64,000 nucleotides of DNA from assembly GCF_040640155.1 (NCBI RefSeq), contig NZ_JBFABE010000009.1, forward strand, positions 62,001 through 126,000, read 5' to 3'. Every line of letters begins with the position of its first letter. Positions within the stretch are counted from its first letter, which is position 1. Both the position numbers and the translations under genes were made by a program. Positions 41,216-49,556 of this stretch are shown here, one piece after another. This stretch comes from Streptosporangium sp040640155 (GTDB taxonomy: Bacteria; Actinomycetota; Actinomycetes; Streptosporangiales; Streptosporangiaceae). Below the pieces are notes generated by a model. The model did no database searches. It saw only the letters and a program-made list of their open reading frames with translations, and was not told where the DNA came from.

Positions 41216-42141
41216 CCGCTCTCCACGGGCTCGGCGGCCTCGACGACCTCGGTGTTCCCGGCACCGCCGCGGGCCCGGACGGCCTGCCTGACGCCGTCGG
41301 CATCGGGATGACCTGCGCCGTGGCCGGGCAGTGCCAACGCGACATGCGCGGATGGGCCGCCGCCTACCCCGGCCTGTTCTCCGCCAGGCCCTTCGACGCG
41401 GCCCTCTACAGCACACTGTCACTGGCCATGGCGTTCAGCGGTCCCTGGTTCGACGCCGAGCGGCTGCGAATGGCCAACAAGGTCTGCCTGTGGGCGTTCG
41501 CCCTGGACTGGCTCGTCGACTACGTCGCCACCTCGCCGACCGAGGCCGAGGACGTCACCCGGCGGAGCCTGGCCACGGCCGAGGGCGCGCCTCCGGTGCC
41601 CGGGGACGACCTGACGCGCATGCTGGCCGACATCCGCGACGAGCTCGCCACCTCGCCCGCCTTCCCGGTGCTCGGCCCGGTCTGGCGCGAGGAGTTGAGG
41701 CTCATGCTGGACGCCATGCTGCTGGAGTGGCGCTGGAAGGTCGAGGGCGGCCGCCCGTCGTTCGAGGAGTACCTCGGCAACGCCGACAACCTGGGCTTCT
41801 CCTTCGCGTTCACCTCCCACTGGGTCCATACCTCGGGGCCGGTCGACGAGGCGGACATCGCGCCGATCCGTGAGGCGAGCCGGGCGGTCCAGCGCGTGAT
41901 CCGCCTGCTCAACGACCTGGGCACCTACGAACGCGACCTGAGCTGGGGCGATCTCAACGCCCTGCTGCTCGGTACCGGCCGTCCCGAGGTCGAGCGGCAC
42001 ATCGCCGCGCTCGCGGCCACGAGCCGGAGGCTCATCGCGCCCCTGCGCCACGGGCATCCGGAGATCGCGGGATACCTGGAGCGGCAGATGGACTTCTGCG
42101 CCGGGTTCTACCGGGTCGGCGACTACTGGGGGGCCCTGTGA
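41212..42141 (+). CDS. Class I terpene synthase
   Basis: The 309-residue terpene cyclase ionises an isoprenyl diphosphate. The first metal site is DWLVDY (Asp99 to Asp103), a variant of the aspartate-rich DDxxD motif. The NSE triad is NDLGTYERD with Asn234, Thr238 and Asp242 at correct spacing. A conserved Arg-Tyr pair may be the C-terminal YRVGDY. It lies between a P450 and a class II cyclase with four-base overlaps on both sides. This arrangement is typical of labdane-related diterpenoids, where the class I enzyme acts on the class II product. The first Asp motif is weaker than canonical, so substrate choice is uncertain. Confidence 0.88.
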   Translation: MTALHGLGGLDDLGVPGTAAGPDGLPDAVGIGMTCAVAGQCQRDMRGWAAAYPGLFSARPFDAALYSTLSLAMAFSGPWFDAERLRMANKVCLWAFALDWLVDYVATSPTEAEDVTRRSLATAEGAPPVPGDDLTRMLADIRDELATSPAFPVLGPVWREELRLMLDAMLLEWRWKVEGGRPSFEEYLGNADNLGFSFAFTSHWVHTSGPVDEADIAPIREASRAVQRVIRLLNDLGTYERDLSWGDLNALLLGTGRPEVERHIAALAATSRRLIAPLRHGHPEIAGYLERQMDFCAGFYRVGDYWGAL

Positions 42142-43982
42142 GCGTCTCCGAGAGCGTCTTCGGGACACACGTGCCCGGAGCGCGACGGGAACGGCTCCTC
42201 GCGCGCGTCGACGTGGCCGCCGAGGCGCGCGGTCTGATGGCCGGGCTCCTGGCCAAGCCCTGGGGGCAGGTCTCCGCCTCGGTCTACGAGACCGGGCGGG
42301 TGGTGAGCTCGGCGCCGTGGCTCTCCGGCCACGCGCATCGCGTCCGCTTCCTGCTGGACTCCCAGCGCCCCGACGGCGGCTGGGGCCTTCCGGACGGCTA
42401 CGACCTGGTCCCCACGCTGAGCGCGACCGAGGCCCTCCTCGCCGAGCTGCGGCGAGGCGGCCACCCGCACCCGGAGGGAACCGGGCGCGGTTCCCGGGGT
42501 GACGGCCACGCTCCCGAGCCGTTCCCCGAGCCGTTCCCCGGGCCCGGCGCCCGCGTCCTGGCGGAGGCGGCCGGGCGCGGGCTGTGGACGCTGAGACGCC
42601 GGCTGGGCGAGTGGACGCGGGCCTGCCTGCCGGACATGCCGGCGATCGAGCTCATCGTGCCCGCCCTGGCCTCCGCGATCGACTCCCATCTGGCGCCGGG
42701 CGAGAACCTGCAGACGCCTGCGGGCATGGACGGGGCCAAGCTGGCTGCGATCCGTTCCCGGCTCGTCTCGGGCGCCGCCGTGCCGCACAAGCTCGCCCAC
42801 GCCCTGGAGGTGGTCGGGAAGGCCGCCGCGGGCGCCGCGGACGTCAGCCCCACCCCGCTCTCCCCGGCCCTGGCCGGAGACGGCCGCGCGGTCGGCGCGA
42901 TCGGCGCCTCGCCCGCGGCGAGCGCGGCGTGGCTCGGGGACCGGGGCGCCGCCGATCCGGGCGATTCCGTTCTGTGCTACCTGGAGGCGGTCGCGGGCGG
43001 GGCCGGCGGCCCCGTGCCATGCGCCACCCCGGTCACGGTGTTCGAGCGCGGGTGGGTGCTGAGCTGGCTGCTGCGCGCCGGGATCCGCACGACGGTGCCG
43101 GCCTCGCTGACGGCGAGCCTGAGCGACGCGCTCGGTCCCGGCGGCACGGCGGCGGGACCGGGACTGCCGCCGGACGCCGACACCACCTCCGTCGCCTTCC
43201 ACGCGCTGGCCCTGCTGGGGACCCCGCTCGAACCCGCCGGGCTGTGGGCGTACGACACGGGCACCCATTTCTGCACCTGGCAGGGGGAGGATGGGGCGTC
43301 CCCGACGGTCAACGCGCACGTCCTGGACGCCTTCGGCGAGTACCTGCGCCGCGGCGCGGGCCCGGCCGACCCTCGCTACGCCGCGGCCGTGACCAGGATC
43401 TCCGCCTGGCTGCGTGACCGGCAGGAGCCCGACGGGAGCTGGCTGGACCGCTGGCACGCCTCCCCGTACTACGCGACGGCCTGCTGCTCGATCGCGCTGG
43501 CGGACTTCGGGGGACCGGAGTCGGAGGCCGCGGTGCGGGCCGCGGGGGACTGGGTCGTCACCACCCAGCGCCCCGACGGGTCCTGGGGCCGTTGGGCGGG
43601 AACCGCCGAGGAGACCGCGTACGCGCTGCAGACCCTGCTGCTGGCCGCGGGCCCGGTCTCAGGTCACGCGGCGGGCCATGACGACGCGCGCGCCGCCGCC
43701 CTGGAGCGAGGCCACCGCTCCCTGCTGGCCTCGATCACCGACCGGGGTGAACCCGTCGACGCCCCGCCGCTCTGGCACGACAAGGATCTCTACCTGCCGG
43801 CCGCCATCGTGCGGGCGGCGGTCCTGGGAGCCCTCCACCTCTCGGACCGGGCCGCGTCCACGGAGTTCTCGGCGTGCCCGTCCTCCCCGGATCCCTCGGT
43901 GCCGGGGCTTTCCTCGGTCCTCTCCGGGCTCCCGCTGTCCCTCTCCACGGCGGGGAGCGGTCCCGGCACCTCCCGCTTGTGA
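42138..43982 (+). CDS. Class II diterpene cyclase-like protein
   Basis: The 614-residue beta-gamma-domain terpene cyclase protonates a polyprenyl diphosphate to make a bicyclic intermediate. QW-type motifs include SQRPDGGWGLPDG near residue 74, RQEPDGSWLDRW and TQRPDGSWGRWAGTAEETAY. The catalytic DxDD site appears as DADTT (Asp346, Asp348), a variant in which the third acid is Thr. A Pro-Phe-Glu repeat insertion (EPFPEPFPG) lies near residue 127 and a Ser-Pro-rich tail closes the protein. The GTG start overlaps the terpene synthase stop. With the class I synthase it could make a labdane-type diterpene from GGPP. No GGPP synthase is in the window. Confidence 0.85.
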   Translation: MSVSESVFGTHVPGARRERLLARVDVAAEARGLMAGLLAKPWGQVSASVYETGRVVSSAPWLSGHAHRVRFLLDSQRPDGGWGLPDGYDLVPTLSATEALLAELRRGGHPHPEGTGRGSRGDGHAPEPFPEPFPGPGARVLAEAAGRGLWTLRRRLGEWTRACLPDMPAIELIVPALASAIDSHLAPGENLQTPAGMDGAKLAAIRSRLVSGAAVPHKLAHALEVVGKAAAGAADVSPTPLSPALAGDGRAVGAIGASPAASAAWLGDRGAADPGDSVLCYLEAVAGGAGGPVPCATPVTVFERGWVLSWLLRAGIRTTVPASLTASLSDALGPGGTAAGPGLPPDADTTSVAFHALALLGTPLEPAGLWAYDTGTHFCTWQGEDGASPTVNAHVLDAFGEYLRRGAGPADPRYAAAVTRISAWLRDRQEPDGSWLDRWHASPYYATACCSIALADFGGPESEAAVRAAGDWVVTTQRPDGSWGRWAGTAEETAYALQTLLLAAGPVSGHAAGHDDARAAALERGHRSLLASITDRGEPVDAPPLWHDKDLYLPAAIVRAAVLGALHLSDRAASTEFSACPSSPDPSVPGLSSVLSGLPLSLSTAGSGPGTSRL

Positions 43983-44052
43983 CAAGGAGTAATCATTCAT
44001 TAACAGCGACTTGACCAAAAAAGGACATCTATGAGGTGATTTCCAGGTCACC

Positions 44053-44081
44053 TTGAGTGTATTTCACGACATTGCTAAGGT
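44053..44081 (+). promoter_or_regulatory. Promoter of the conservon
   Basis: TTGAGT and TAAGGT are separated by exactly 17 bases, with an extended TGC before the -10 element. It lies about 120 bases upstream of the sensor kinase start and immediately after the terpenoid operon. Confidence 0.68.
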
Positions 44082-44199
44082 TCACCGGGTGTGACGCTGG
44101 GCGCCGCCGGTGTGTGTTGCGACTGCGGCATGGCGTCAGGTGATTCACGCGTACCGATCGCTGTGAAACGCACTGCGAATTTATTTCACTTTCACTGGG

Positions 44200-46938
44200 A
44201 TGGATGCTATGCGCGTGCGCAATGGGCGATTGCGGACAAAGGTGACGGCGCTGCTGGTGTCGCTGGCCGCGCTCTGGGCGTTCACCGCGTGGGTCACGGT
44301 ACGTGAGGGCATGAACATGCTGGGCGTCGCCACGCTCGACACCAACGTCGCCCAGCCGAGCGAGAAGCTCGTCGGCGCGCTCCAGGCCGAGCGGCGCCTC
44401 ACCCTGATCACCCAGGGGGACCCGAGGGCGGGCCGCCGGATGCGCGACGCCCTCGACGCCCAGCGCAAGCGGACCGACGCGGCCGACGTGGAGTTCCGGC
44501 GGCTCACCGGCAGCGGCAGCGTACGGACGCTCGGAAGCGCCATGCTCGGCCGGCGTATCGCCGAGGTGTACGAGAGGCTGGACGACCTCGCGGCCGACCG
44601 CAAGGCGATCGACGCGGCGCGGGTCGACCGGACCCGTGCGGCCGCGTCGCTCACCGAGGTCATCTCGTCCGTCTATCACATCTACGATTCCATGGCGACG
44701 CTGGACGACAAGGAGATCGCCGCCGACGTCCGCACGCTCATCGAGCTGAGCCGCGCGCTGGAGACGCTCTCCCAGGAGGACGCCATGGCCGCGGGTGCCC
44801 TGGCGGCGGGCCGCTTCACGGACGCCGAGCGCTCCATGTTCACGCAGATCGTCGGTGTGCAGCGCTTCCTGTTCCGGGAGAAGGTCGACGAGCTGCCGGA
44901 GGCCGACCGCGCCCCTTACCTGAAGCTGGCCGAGGACCCGGTGTACCTCCGCATGCGGACCATGGAGGATCAGCTCATCCAGGCGAGGACGCCGGTGAAC
45001 ATGCCGGAGCCCGTGGACGCGCAGCAGTGGGCCTCCGTGACCCAGCCCGTCCTGGTCAAGATGCAGGAGGCCATCCTGTCCTCCGGTGACAGGATCATCG
45101 AGCGGTCCGGTCCGGTCGCCGTCGGCGTCATCGTCCGCCTCGCCCTGGCCGGTGGACTGGGCCTGCTGGCCGTCATCGCCTCGGTCGTCCTGGCCATCAC
45201 CACGGCCCGTGCCCTGGTCCAGCAGCTGGAGAAGCTGCGGGCCGCCGCCTGGGAGCTCGCCAACGAGCGGCTGCCCTCGGTGGTCGAGCGGATCGGCCAC
45301 GGGGAGGTGGTGGACGTGGCCGCGGAGGCGCCACCCCTGAAGTTCGGCGACGACCAGATCGGCCAGGTCGGCCAGGCCTTCAACGCGGTGCAGCAGACCG
45401 CCGTCAAGGTCGCCGCGGAGCAGGCCCAGCTCCGCCGCGACATCGCCGACATCCTGCGCAACCTCGCCCGCCGCACCCAGTCGCTCGTGCACCGCCAGCT
45501 CAGCGTGCTCGACGTCATGGAACGGCGCGAGAACGACCCGCAGGAACTGCGCGACCTGTTCCGGCTCGACCACCTGGCGACCCGCATGCGGCGCTACGCC
45601 GAGAACCTCCTGGTCCTCTCCGGCGCCGCGCCCGGCCGGGCCTGGCGCGACGCCGTCCCGATGATCGACGTGGTCCGCGGCTCGCTCGCCGAGATCGAGG
45701 ACTACACCAGGATCGACGTGATGCCGCTGGGCGACGTCTCGCTGGACGGCCGCGCGGTGAGCGACGTCATCCACCTGGTCGCCGAGCTCGTCGAGAACGC
45801 CGCCTCCTTCTCCCCGCCGTACACCACGGTCCAGGTCACCGGCCAGCCGGTGGCCCACGGCTACGCGCTGGAGATCGAGGACCGGGGCCTGGGCATGACC
45901 TCCGAGGACATCGCCGCCGCCAACGAGCGGATCGCCAACCCCCCCGAGCTCAAACTGTCCGGCAACGCCCGCCTGGGCCTGTACGTCGTCAGCCGCCTGG
46001 CCGAGCGGCACGACGTCCGGGTGACGTTCAAGGCCTCCCCGTACGGGGGCACGACCGTCGTGGTCCTCATCCCGCAGGAACTGATCAGCCAGGACCCCGG
46101 CCCCGCGACCGGTCACGGCGTCCCCGTCGGGGTGCCCCAGGCGCGCACGGCGAGCACCGGCGAGATGAACGGCACCATGCCCACGGCGCCCGCGGCGCCC
46201 GCGGCGCCCGCGATCACCGCGGCCCCCGGCCGCTCCGCCGACCCGGACCTCACCACCGGCCTCGCCGGCCGGCTGCCCCACGGACGGCACTCCGCCGACC
46301 CGGCCGCCGGGCACACCGGCCGCACCGGCCGCACCGGGGACGCCAGGGACCTCGTGGGAGACCCCGCCACGGACCGGTTCGCCGATCCCGCCACCGGCTC
46401 GGGGTCGTGGGACCGCCTGCCCGACTACCTGACGCCCCCTGCGTCCCCGGCGGCCCCTGCGGCCCCGGTGCCCCGCTGGCGTGCCCGGCCGGCCGCGGAC
46501 GCCGGCGCCGGGACGCCGGACGGATCGGCCTCCGGCACGCCGGGCGACCCGGGGGCGGCGCTGCCGCCCGTGCTGCCCCCGCCCGACAGCAGCCACACCC
46601 CCGGAGGCCTGCCGAGGCGCGTCCCGCAGACCCACCTGGCCGCCCCGCTGCTGGACGAGGGGCCCGCCGCCGCCGCCGCGACGCCGGTCGGGGAGACCGA
46701 CGCCGACGAGCGCTCCCCGGAGATGATCCGCGCGGCCATGTCCTCCTTCCAGGCGGGCACCCGCCGCGGCCGCGACGACGCCGGCCGGCTGCACGGCCGG
46801 GACACGGACGACGCCGACCGGCCCAGCGGCCGGGACGCGAACGGCTACGGCCGGCCCAGCGGCCGGGACACGGACGGCCCCGACCGGCACAACGGCCGCG
46901 ACGGGGACCCCACCGGCGAGGGGGAGCCCGCCGTGTGA
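44200..46938 (+). CDS. Conservon sensor kinase-like protein (CvnA type)
   Basis: The 912-residue membrane histidine-kinase-like protein is of the type that starts actinobacterial conservons. Helix 1 is at about residues 14-33. The extracytoplasmic part (about 34-300) is a nitrate/nitrite-sensing-like helical module (LVGALQAERRLTLITQGDPR). Helix 2 is at about 307-330, then a HAMP-like stretch. The HATPase core shows VAELVENAASFSPPYTTV (N-box), IEDRGLGMTSEDI (G1) and LGLYVVSRLAERHDV. The phosphoacceptor helix is atypical (LARRTQSLVHRQLSVLD). A tail of about 280 residues is Pro/Ala-rich and ends in SGRD repeats. An in-frame ATG three codons in is an alternative start. It heads the operon with the roadblock, DUF742 and GTPase genes. 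Confidence 0.92.
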   Translation: MDAMRVRNGRLRTKVTALLVSLAALWAFTAWVTVREGMNMLGVATLDTNVAQPSEKLVGALQAERRLTLITQGDPRAGRRMRDALDAQRKRTDAADVEFRRLTGSGSVRTLGSAMLGRRIAEVYERLDDLAADRKAIDAARVDRTRAAASLTEVISSVYHIYDSMATLDDKEIAADVRTLIELSRALETLSQEDAMAAGALAAGRFTDAERSMFTQIVGVQRFLFREKVDELPEADRAPYLKLAEDPVYLRMRTMEDQLIQARTPVNMPEPVDAQQWASVTQPVLVKMQEAILSSGDRIIERSGPVAVGVIVRLALAGGLGLLAVIASVVLAITTARALVQQLEKLRAAAWELANERLPSVVERIGHGEVVDVAAEAPPLKFGDDQIGQVGQAFNAVQQTAVKVAAEQAQLRRDIADILRNLARRTQSLVHRQLSVLDVMERRENDPQELRDLFRLDHLATRMRRYAENLLVLSGAAPGRAWRDAVPMIDVVRGSLAEIEDYTRIDVMPLGDVSLDGRAVSDVIHLVAELVENAASFSPPYTTVQVTGQPVAHGYALEIEDRGLGMTSEDIAAANERIANPPELKLSGNARLGLYVVSRLAERHDVRVTFKASPYGGTTVVVLIPQELISQDPGPATGHGVPVGVPQARTASTGEMNGTMPTAPAAPAAPAITAAPGRSADPDLTTGLAGRLPHGRHSADPAAGHTGRTGRTGDARDLVGDPATDRFADPATGSGSWDRLPDYLTPPASPAAPAAPVPRWRARPAADAGAGTPDGSASGTPGDPGAALPPVLPPPDSSHTPGGLPRRVPQTHLAAPLLDEGPAAAAATPVGETDADERSPEMIRAAMSSFQAGTRRGRDDAGRLHGRDTDDADRPSGRDANGYGRPSGRDTDGPDRHNGRDGDPTGEGEPAV

Positions 46939-47035
46939 CTCGAACCGACCATCCCAGGACGCGTGCCGAGCAGGCGCCGGCGAGTCGCCGGCGGAGCGGC
47001 GCGAAACGTCGGCAGGCAGAAGGAGAGGACAACGA

Positions 47036-47467
47036 GTGGTGCAGGGAACAGGATCTTTCACGGACCTGGCCTGGTTGCTGGACGACCTGGTCGCTCGGGT
47101 GGAGGAAGCCCGGCACGGAATCGTCTTCTCCACCGACGGCCTGCTGCTGGGCGCGTCGGCCGGGTTCTCCCCGGCCGACGCCGAGCACCTGGCCGCCGTC
47201 GGCTCGGCGATCCAGAGCCTCGGGCGCGGGGTCAGCGACCGGGTCGGCGGCGGGCCGATGCGCCAGACCATCATCGAGATGCGGTCGGCGTACCTGATCG
47301 TCACCGCGGCGGGAGAGGGCGCCTGCCTGGCGGTGCTCTGCGGGACCGAGGCCGACGTCGGCCTGGTCGCCTACGAGATGGCCATGCTCGTCACCCGGGT
47401 CGGCCAGTACCTCACCTCTCCCACCAGGACCGCCGAGTCCTCCTTCCGGGGTGACGGCGCGCGATGA
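47036..47467 (+). CDS. Roadblock/LC7 protein (CvnB type)
   Basis: The 143-residue protein has the roadblock/LC7 fold, which binds small GTPases. Typical segments are LAWLLDDLVARVEEARHGIV, FSTDGLLLGASAGFSP and YLIVTAAGEGACLAVL. The start is GTG with AGGAGAGG nine bases upstream, and the end overlaps the next gene by four bases. In characterised conservons this protein forms a membrane complex with the kinase-like protein, the DUF742 protein and the GTPase. Confidence 0.94.
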   Translation: MVQGTGSFTDLAWLLDDLVARVEEARHGIVFSTDGLLLGASAGFSPADAEHLAAVGSAIQSLGRGVSDRVGGGPMRQTIIEMRSAYLIVTAAGEGACLAVLCGTEADVGLVAYEMAMLVTRVGQYLTSPTRTAESSFRGDGAR

Positions 47468-47850
47468 GCATCTTCGACGAGCAGCCCGAGAACCTGTGGG
47501 TGGACGGCGACGCCGGGCCGATCGTCCGGCCGTACGTCCTGACGCGCGGCAGGACCGAGCCGAGCCGCGGCAAGATCGACCTCATCACGCTGGTGGTGAC
47601 CGTCCGGCAGCTGTCGCCGAGGGAGTCGGGCCTGGACCCGGAGTGCCTGGCCATCGTCTCGCTCTGCCTGCAGCCCCAGTCGGTCGCGGAGATCGCCGCC
47701 CGCACCAACCTTCCGGCGGGCACGGTCCGTGTCCTGCTCGGTGACCTGCTCGACCAGGGATTCATCGCCATGCAAGAACCGCATTCGGAGACCGACATGC
47801 ACGACGAGAGGCTGTACAGGGCGGTGCTCGATGGACTCCGTGCGCTCTAG
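47464..47850 (+). CDS. DUF742 protein (CvnC type)
   Basis: The 128-residue DUF742 protein has the family features VRPYVLTRGRTEP near residues 20-32 and a winged-helix-like C-terminus (PQSVAEIAARTNLPAGTVRV, LLGDLLDQGFIAM). It is overlapped on the left by the roadblock gene and on the right by the GTPase gene, so all three are coupled. It is an adaptor in the conservon complex; its HTH may not bind DNA. Confidence 0.94.
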   Translation: MSIFDEQPENLWVDGDAGPIVRPYVLTRGRTEPSRGKIDLITLVVTVRQLSPRESGLDPECLAIVSLCLQPQSVAEIAARTNLPAGTVRVLLGDLLDQGFIAMQEPHSETDMHDERLYRAVLDGLRAL

Positions 47851-48475
47851 CCGTGACGCCGGGCGGATGAAGCTGCCCAAGGCCATCAAGATCCTGGTCG
47901 CGGGAGGGTTCGGCGCGGGCAAGACCACGCTGGTCGGCGCGGTCTCCGAGATAGAGCCGCTGCGCACCGAGGAGACCCTGAGCAACCGGGGCGTCGGCAT
48001 CGACGACCTGTCGGGGGTGGAGACCAAGCAGACCACCACGGTCGCGATGGACTTCGGCCGCATCACCATCGGCGACGACTACCGCCTGTACCTGTTCGGC
48101 ACGCCGGGCCAGGAGCGGTTCTGGTTCCTGTGGGACGAGCTGGCCCTGGGCGCCCTGGGCGCGGTGGTCATCGCCGACACCCGCAGGCTGGCCGACTGCT
48201 TCCCCTCGCTGGACTACTTCGAGCGCCGCGAGACCCCCTTCGTCGTCGCGGTCAACTGCTTCGACGGTGCCCGCCGCTACGACCTCGACGAGGTCAGGCT
48301 CGGTCTGACGCTGCACGAGGACATCCCGATCGTGCTGTGCGACGCCCGGCGGCGCGAGTCCGGGAAGGAGGTGCTCATCACCCTGGTGGAGCACGCGATG
48401 CGCACGCGGCTGGGCGTGAAGGCCCCGCCCCGGCCGGACGAGACCTCCCCCGCGGAGCCCACCGGGACCCGCTGA
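47831..48475 (+). CDS. Conservon small GTPase (CvnD type)
   Basis: The 214-residue Ras-like GTPase has the P-loop VAGGFGAGKTTLVGAV at about residues 24-39, switch II FGTPGQERFWFLWDELALGA and the G4 element VAVNCFDGA, where the usual NKxD reads NCFD, as is common in this group. The ATG lies 20 bases inside the end of the DUF742 gene. It is the output switch of the conservon, expected to cycle between GTP and GDP under the roadblock protein. Confidence 0.95.
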   Translation: MDSVRSSRDAGRMKLPKAIKILVAGGFGAGKTTLVGAVSEIEPLRTEETLSNRGVGIDDLSGVETKQTTTVAMDFGRITIGDDYRLYLFGTPGQERFWFLWDELALGALGAVVIADTRRLADCFPSLDYFERRETPFVVAVNCFDGARRYDLDEVRLGLTLHEDIPIVLCDARRRESGKEVLITLVEHAMRTRLGVKAPPRPDETSPAEPTGTR

Positions 48476-48578
48476 GCGCGCGCCCCTCCCCGGCGGAGCC
48501 CGCCGGGATCCGCCGAGCGCGGGCGCTCCGGCCGGTTCCGGCACCATCCGCCGGGCGGGACATGCGAGGCTTGTCGGT

Positions 48579-49367
48579 ATGAACCGCCTGTCTGAGGTCG
48601 ACCTTTCGCAGAAGCTCTCCAAGAAGGAGGCGTCCGAACGCCTCGACACCGCCCTCGAACGCCTGCTCCGCCTGCGGCTCACGCTCGGCGGCCAGGTCGG
48701 CGAGAAACGCATCGGCCCGCCGCTGTGCGTGGTCTTCGAGGGCTGGGACGCCTCCGGCAAGGGAGGCGCCATCAAGCGCCTGGTGCGCCCGCTGGACCCG
48801 CGCCACGTCCGCGTGGCGCAGTTCGCCGCGCCGACCTACGACGAGAAACGCCACCACTTCCTGTGGCGTTTCTGGCCCGTCCTGCCCGGCTGGGGCGGGA
48901 TGGCCGTGCTCGACCGCTCCTGGTACGGGCGGGTGCTGGTGGAGCGGGTCGAGGGCTTCGCCACCGAGCGGCAGTGGTCGCGCGCGTACGAGGAGATCGT
49001 GGAGTTCGAGCGGACCCTGGCCGCCGAGGGCATGATCATGGTCAAGTTCTGGATGCACGTCTCCGAGGAGGAGCAGCTGCGCCGCTTCCAGGACCGGGCC
49101 GACGACCCGCTGCGGGCCTGGAAGCTCACCGACGAGGACTGGCGCAACCGCGAGAAGCGCCCGCAGTACGAGGCCGCCGTGGAGGAGATGCTCGCCCGCA
49201 CCGACCACCGGGGGGCGCCGTGGCACGTGGTGCCCGGCGACGACAAGCGCCTGGCCCGCGTCACGGTGGTGGAGACCGTCTGTGACGCCGTCGAGGCCGA
49301 GCTCGCCGCTCGGGGGCACGAGCCGATGAGCGCCACGGCGGGCGCGGACGGGGTGATGGACGACTGA
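48579..49367 (+). CDS. ppk2: Polyphosphate kinase 2 family protein
   Basis: The 262-residue PPK2 enzyme transfers phosphate between polyphosphate and nucleotides. Motifs are Walker A VVFEGWDASGKGGAIKRL (about residues 48-65), the lid DPRHVRVAQFAAPTYDEKRH and Walker B VLDRSWYGRVLVERV. The single-domain length fits PPK2 class I or III. Direction (nucleotide or polyphosphate synthesis) and base preference are not decided. The gene follows the conservon by 100 bases and is probably separately transcribed. Confidence 0.93.
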   Translation: MNRLSEVDLSQKLSKKEASERLDTALERLLRLRLTLGGQVGEKRIGPPLCVVFEGWDASGKGGAIKRLVRPLDPRHVRVAQFAAPTYDEKRHHFLWRFWPVLPGWGGMAVLDRSWYGRVLVERVEGFATERQWSRAYEEIVEFERTLAAEGMIMVKFWMHVSEEEQLRRFQDRADDPLRAWKLTDEDWRNREKRPQYEAAVEEMLARTDHRGAPWHVVPGDDKRLARVTVVETVCDAVEAELAARGHEPMSATAGADGVMDD

Positions 49368-49556
49368 CGGCGGCGTCCCGGGCACCCTTTCCGGGGATCC
49401 CGGGCGAGCTCGGGGAACGGGGCCGGGGAACAGGGCCGGGGCCGAGGGCCGGGGCCGGGGGACCGTGCAAACGTGACGCGCATCGGGTATCGGGTAGCCG
49501 GGAGAGGCCGACGGCTGCCGACTCGCCATCGATCTTCAACGCAGGGGGTGCGGCGC

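Noticed and set aside
39560..41422. 620-residue minus-strand frame over the P450 gene
   Set aside because: It opposes a P450 with intact heme, ExxR and overlap with the next gene.
44029..47304. A 1091-residue frame antisense to the conservon kinase
   Set aside because: It reads as Gly/Arg/Asp-rich shadow of the true plus-strand gene, which has all HATPase boxes and a good promoter.
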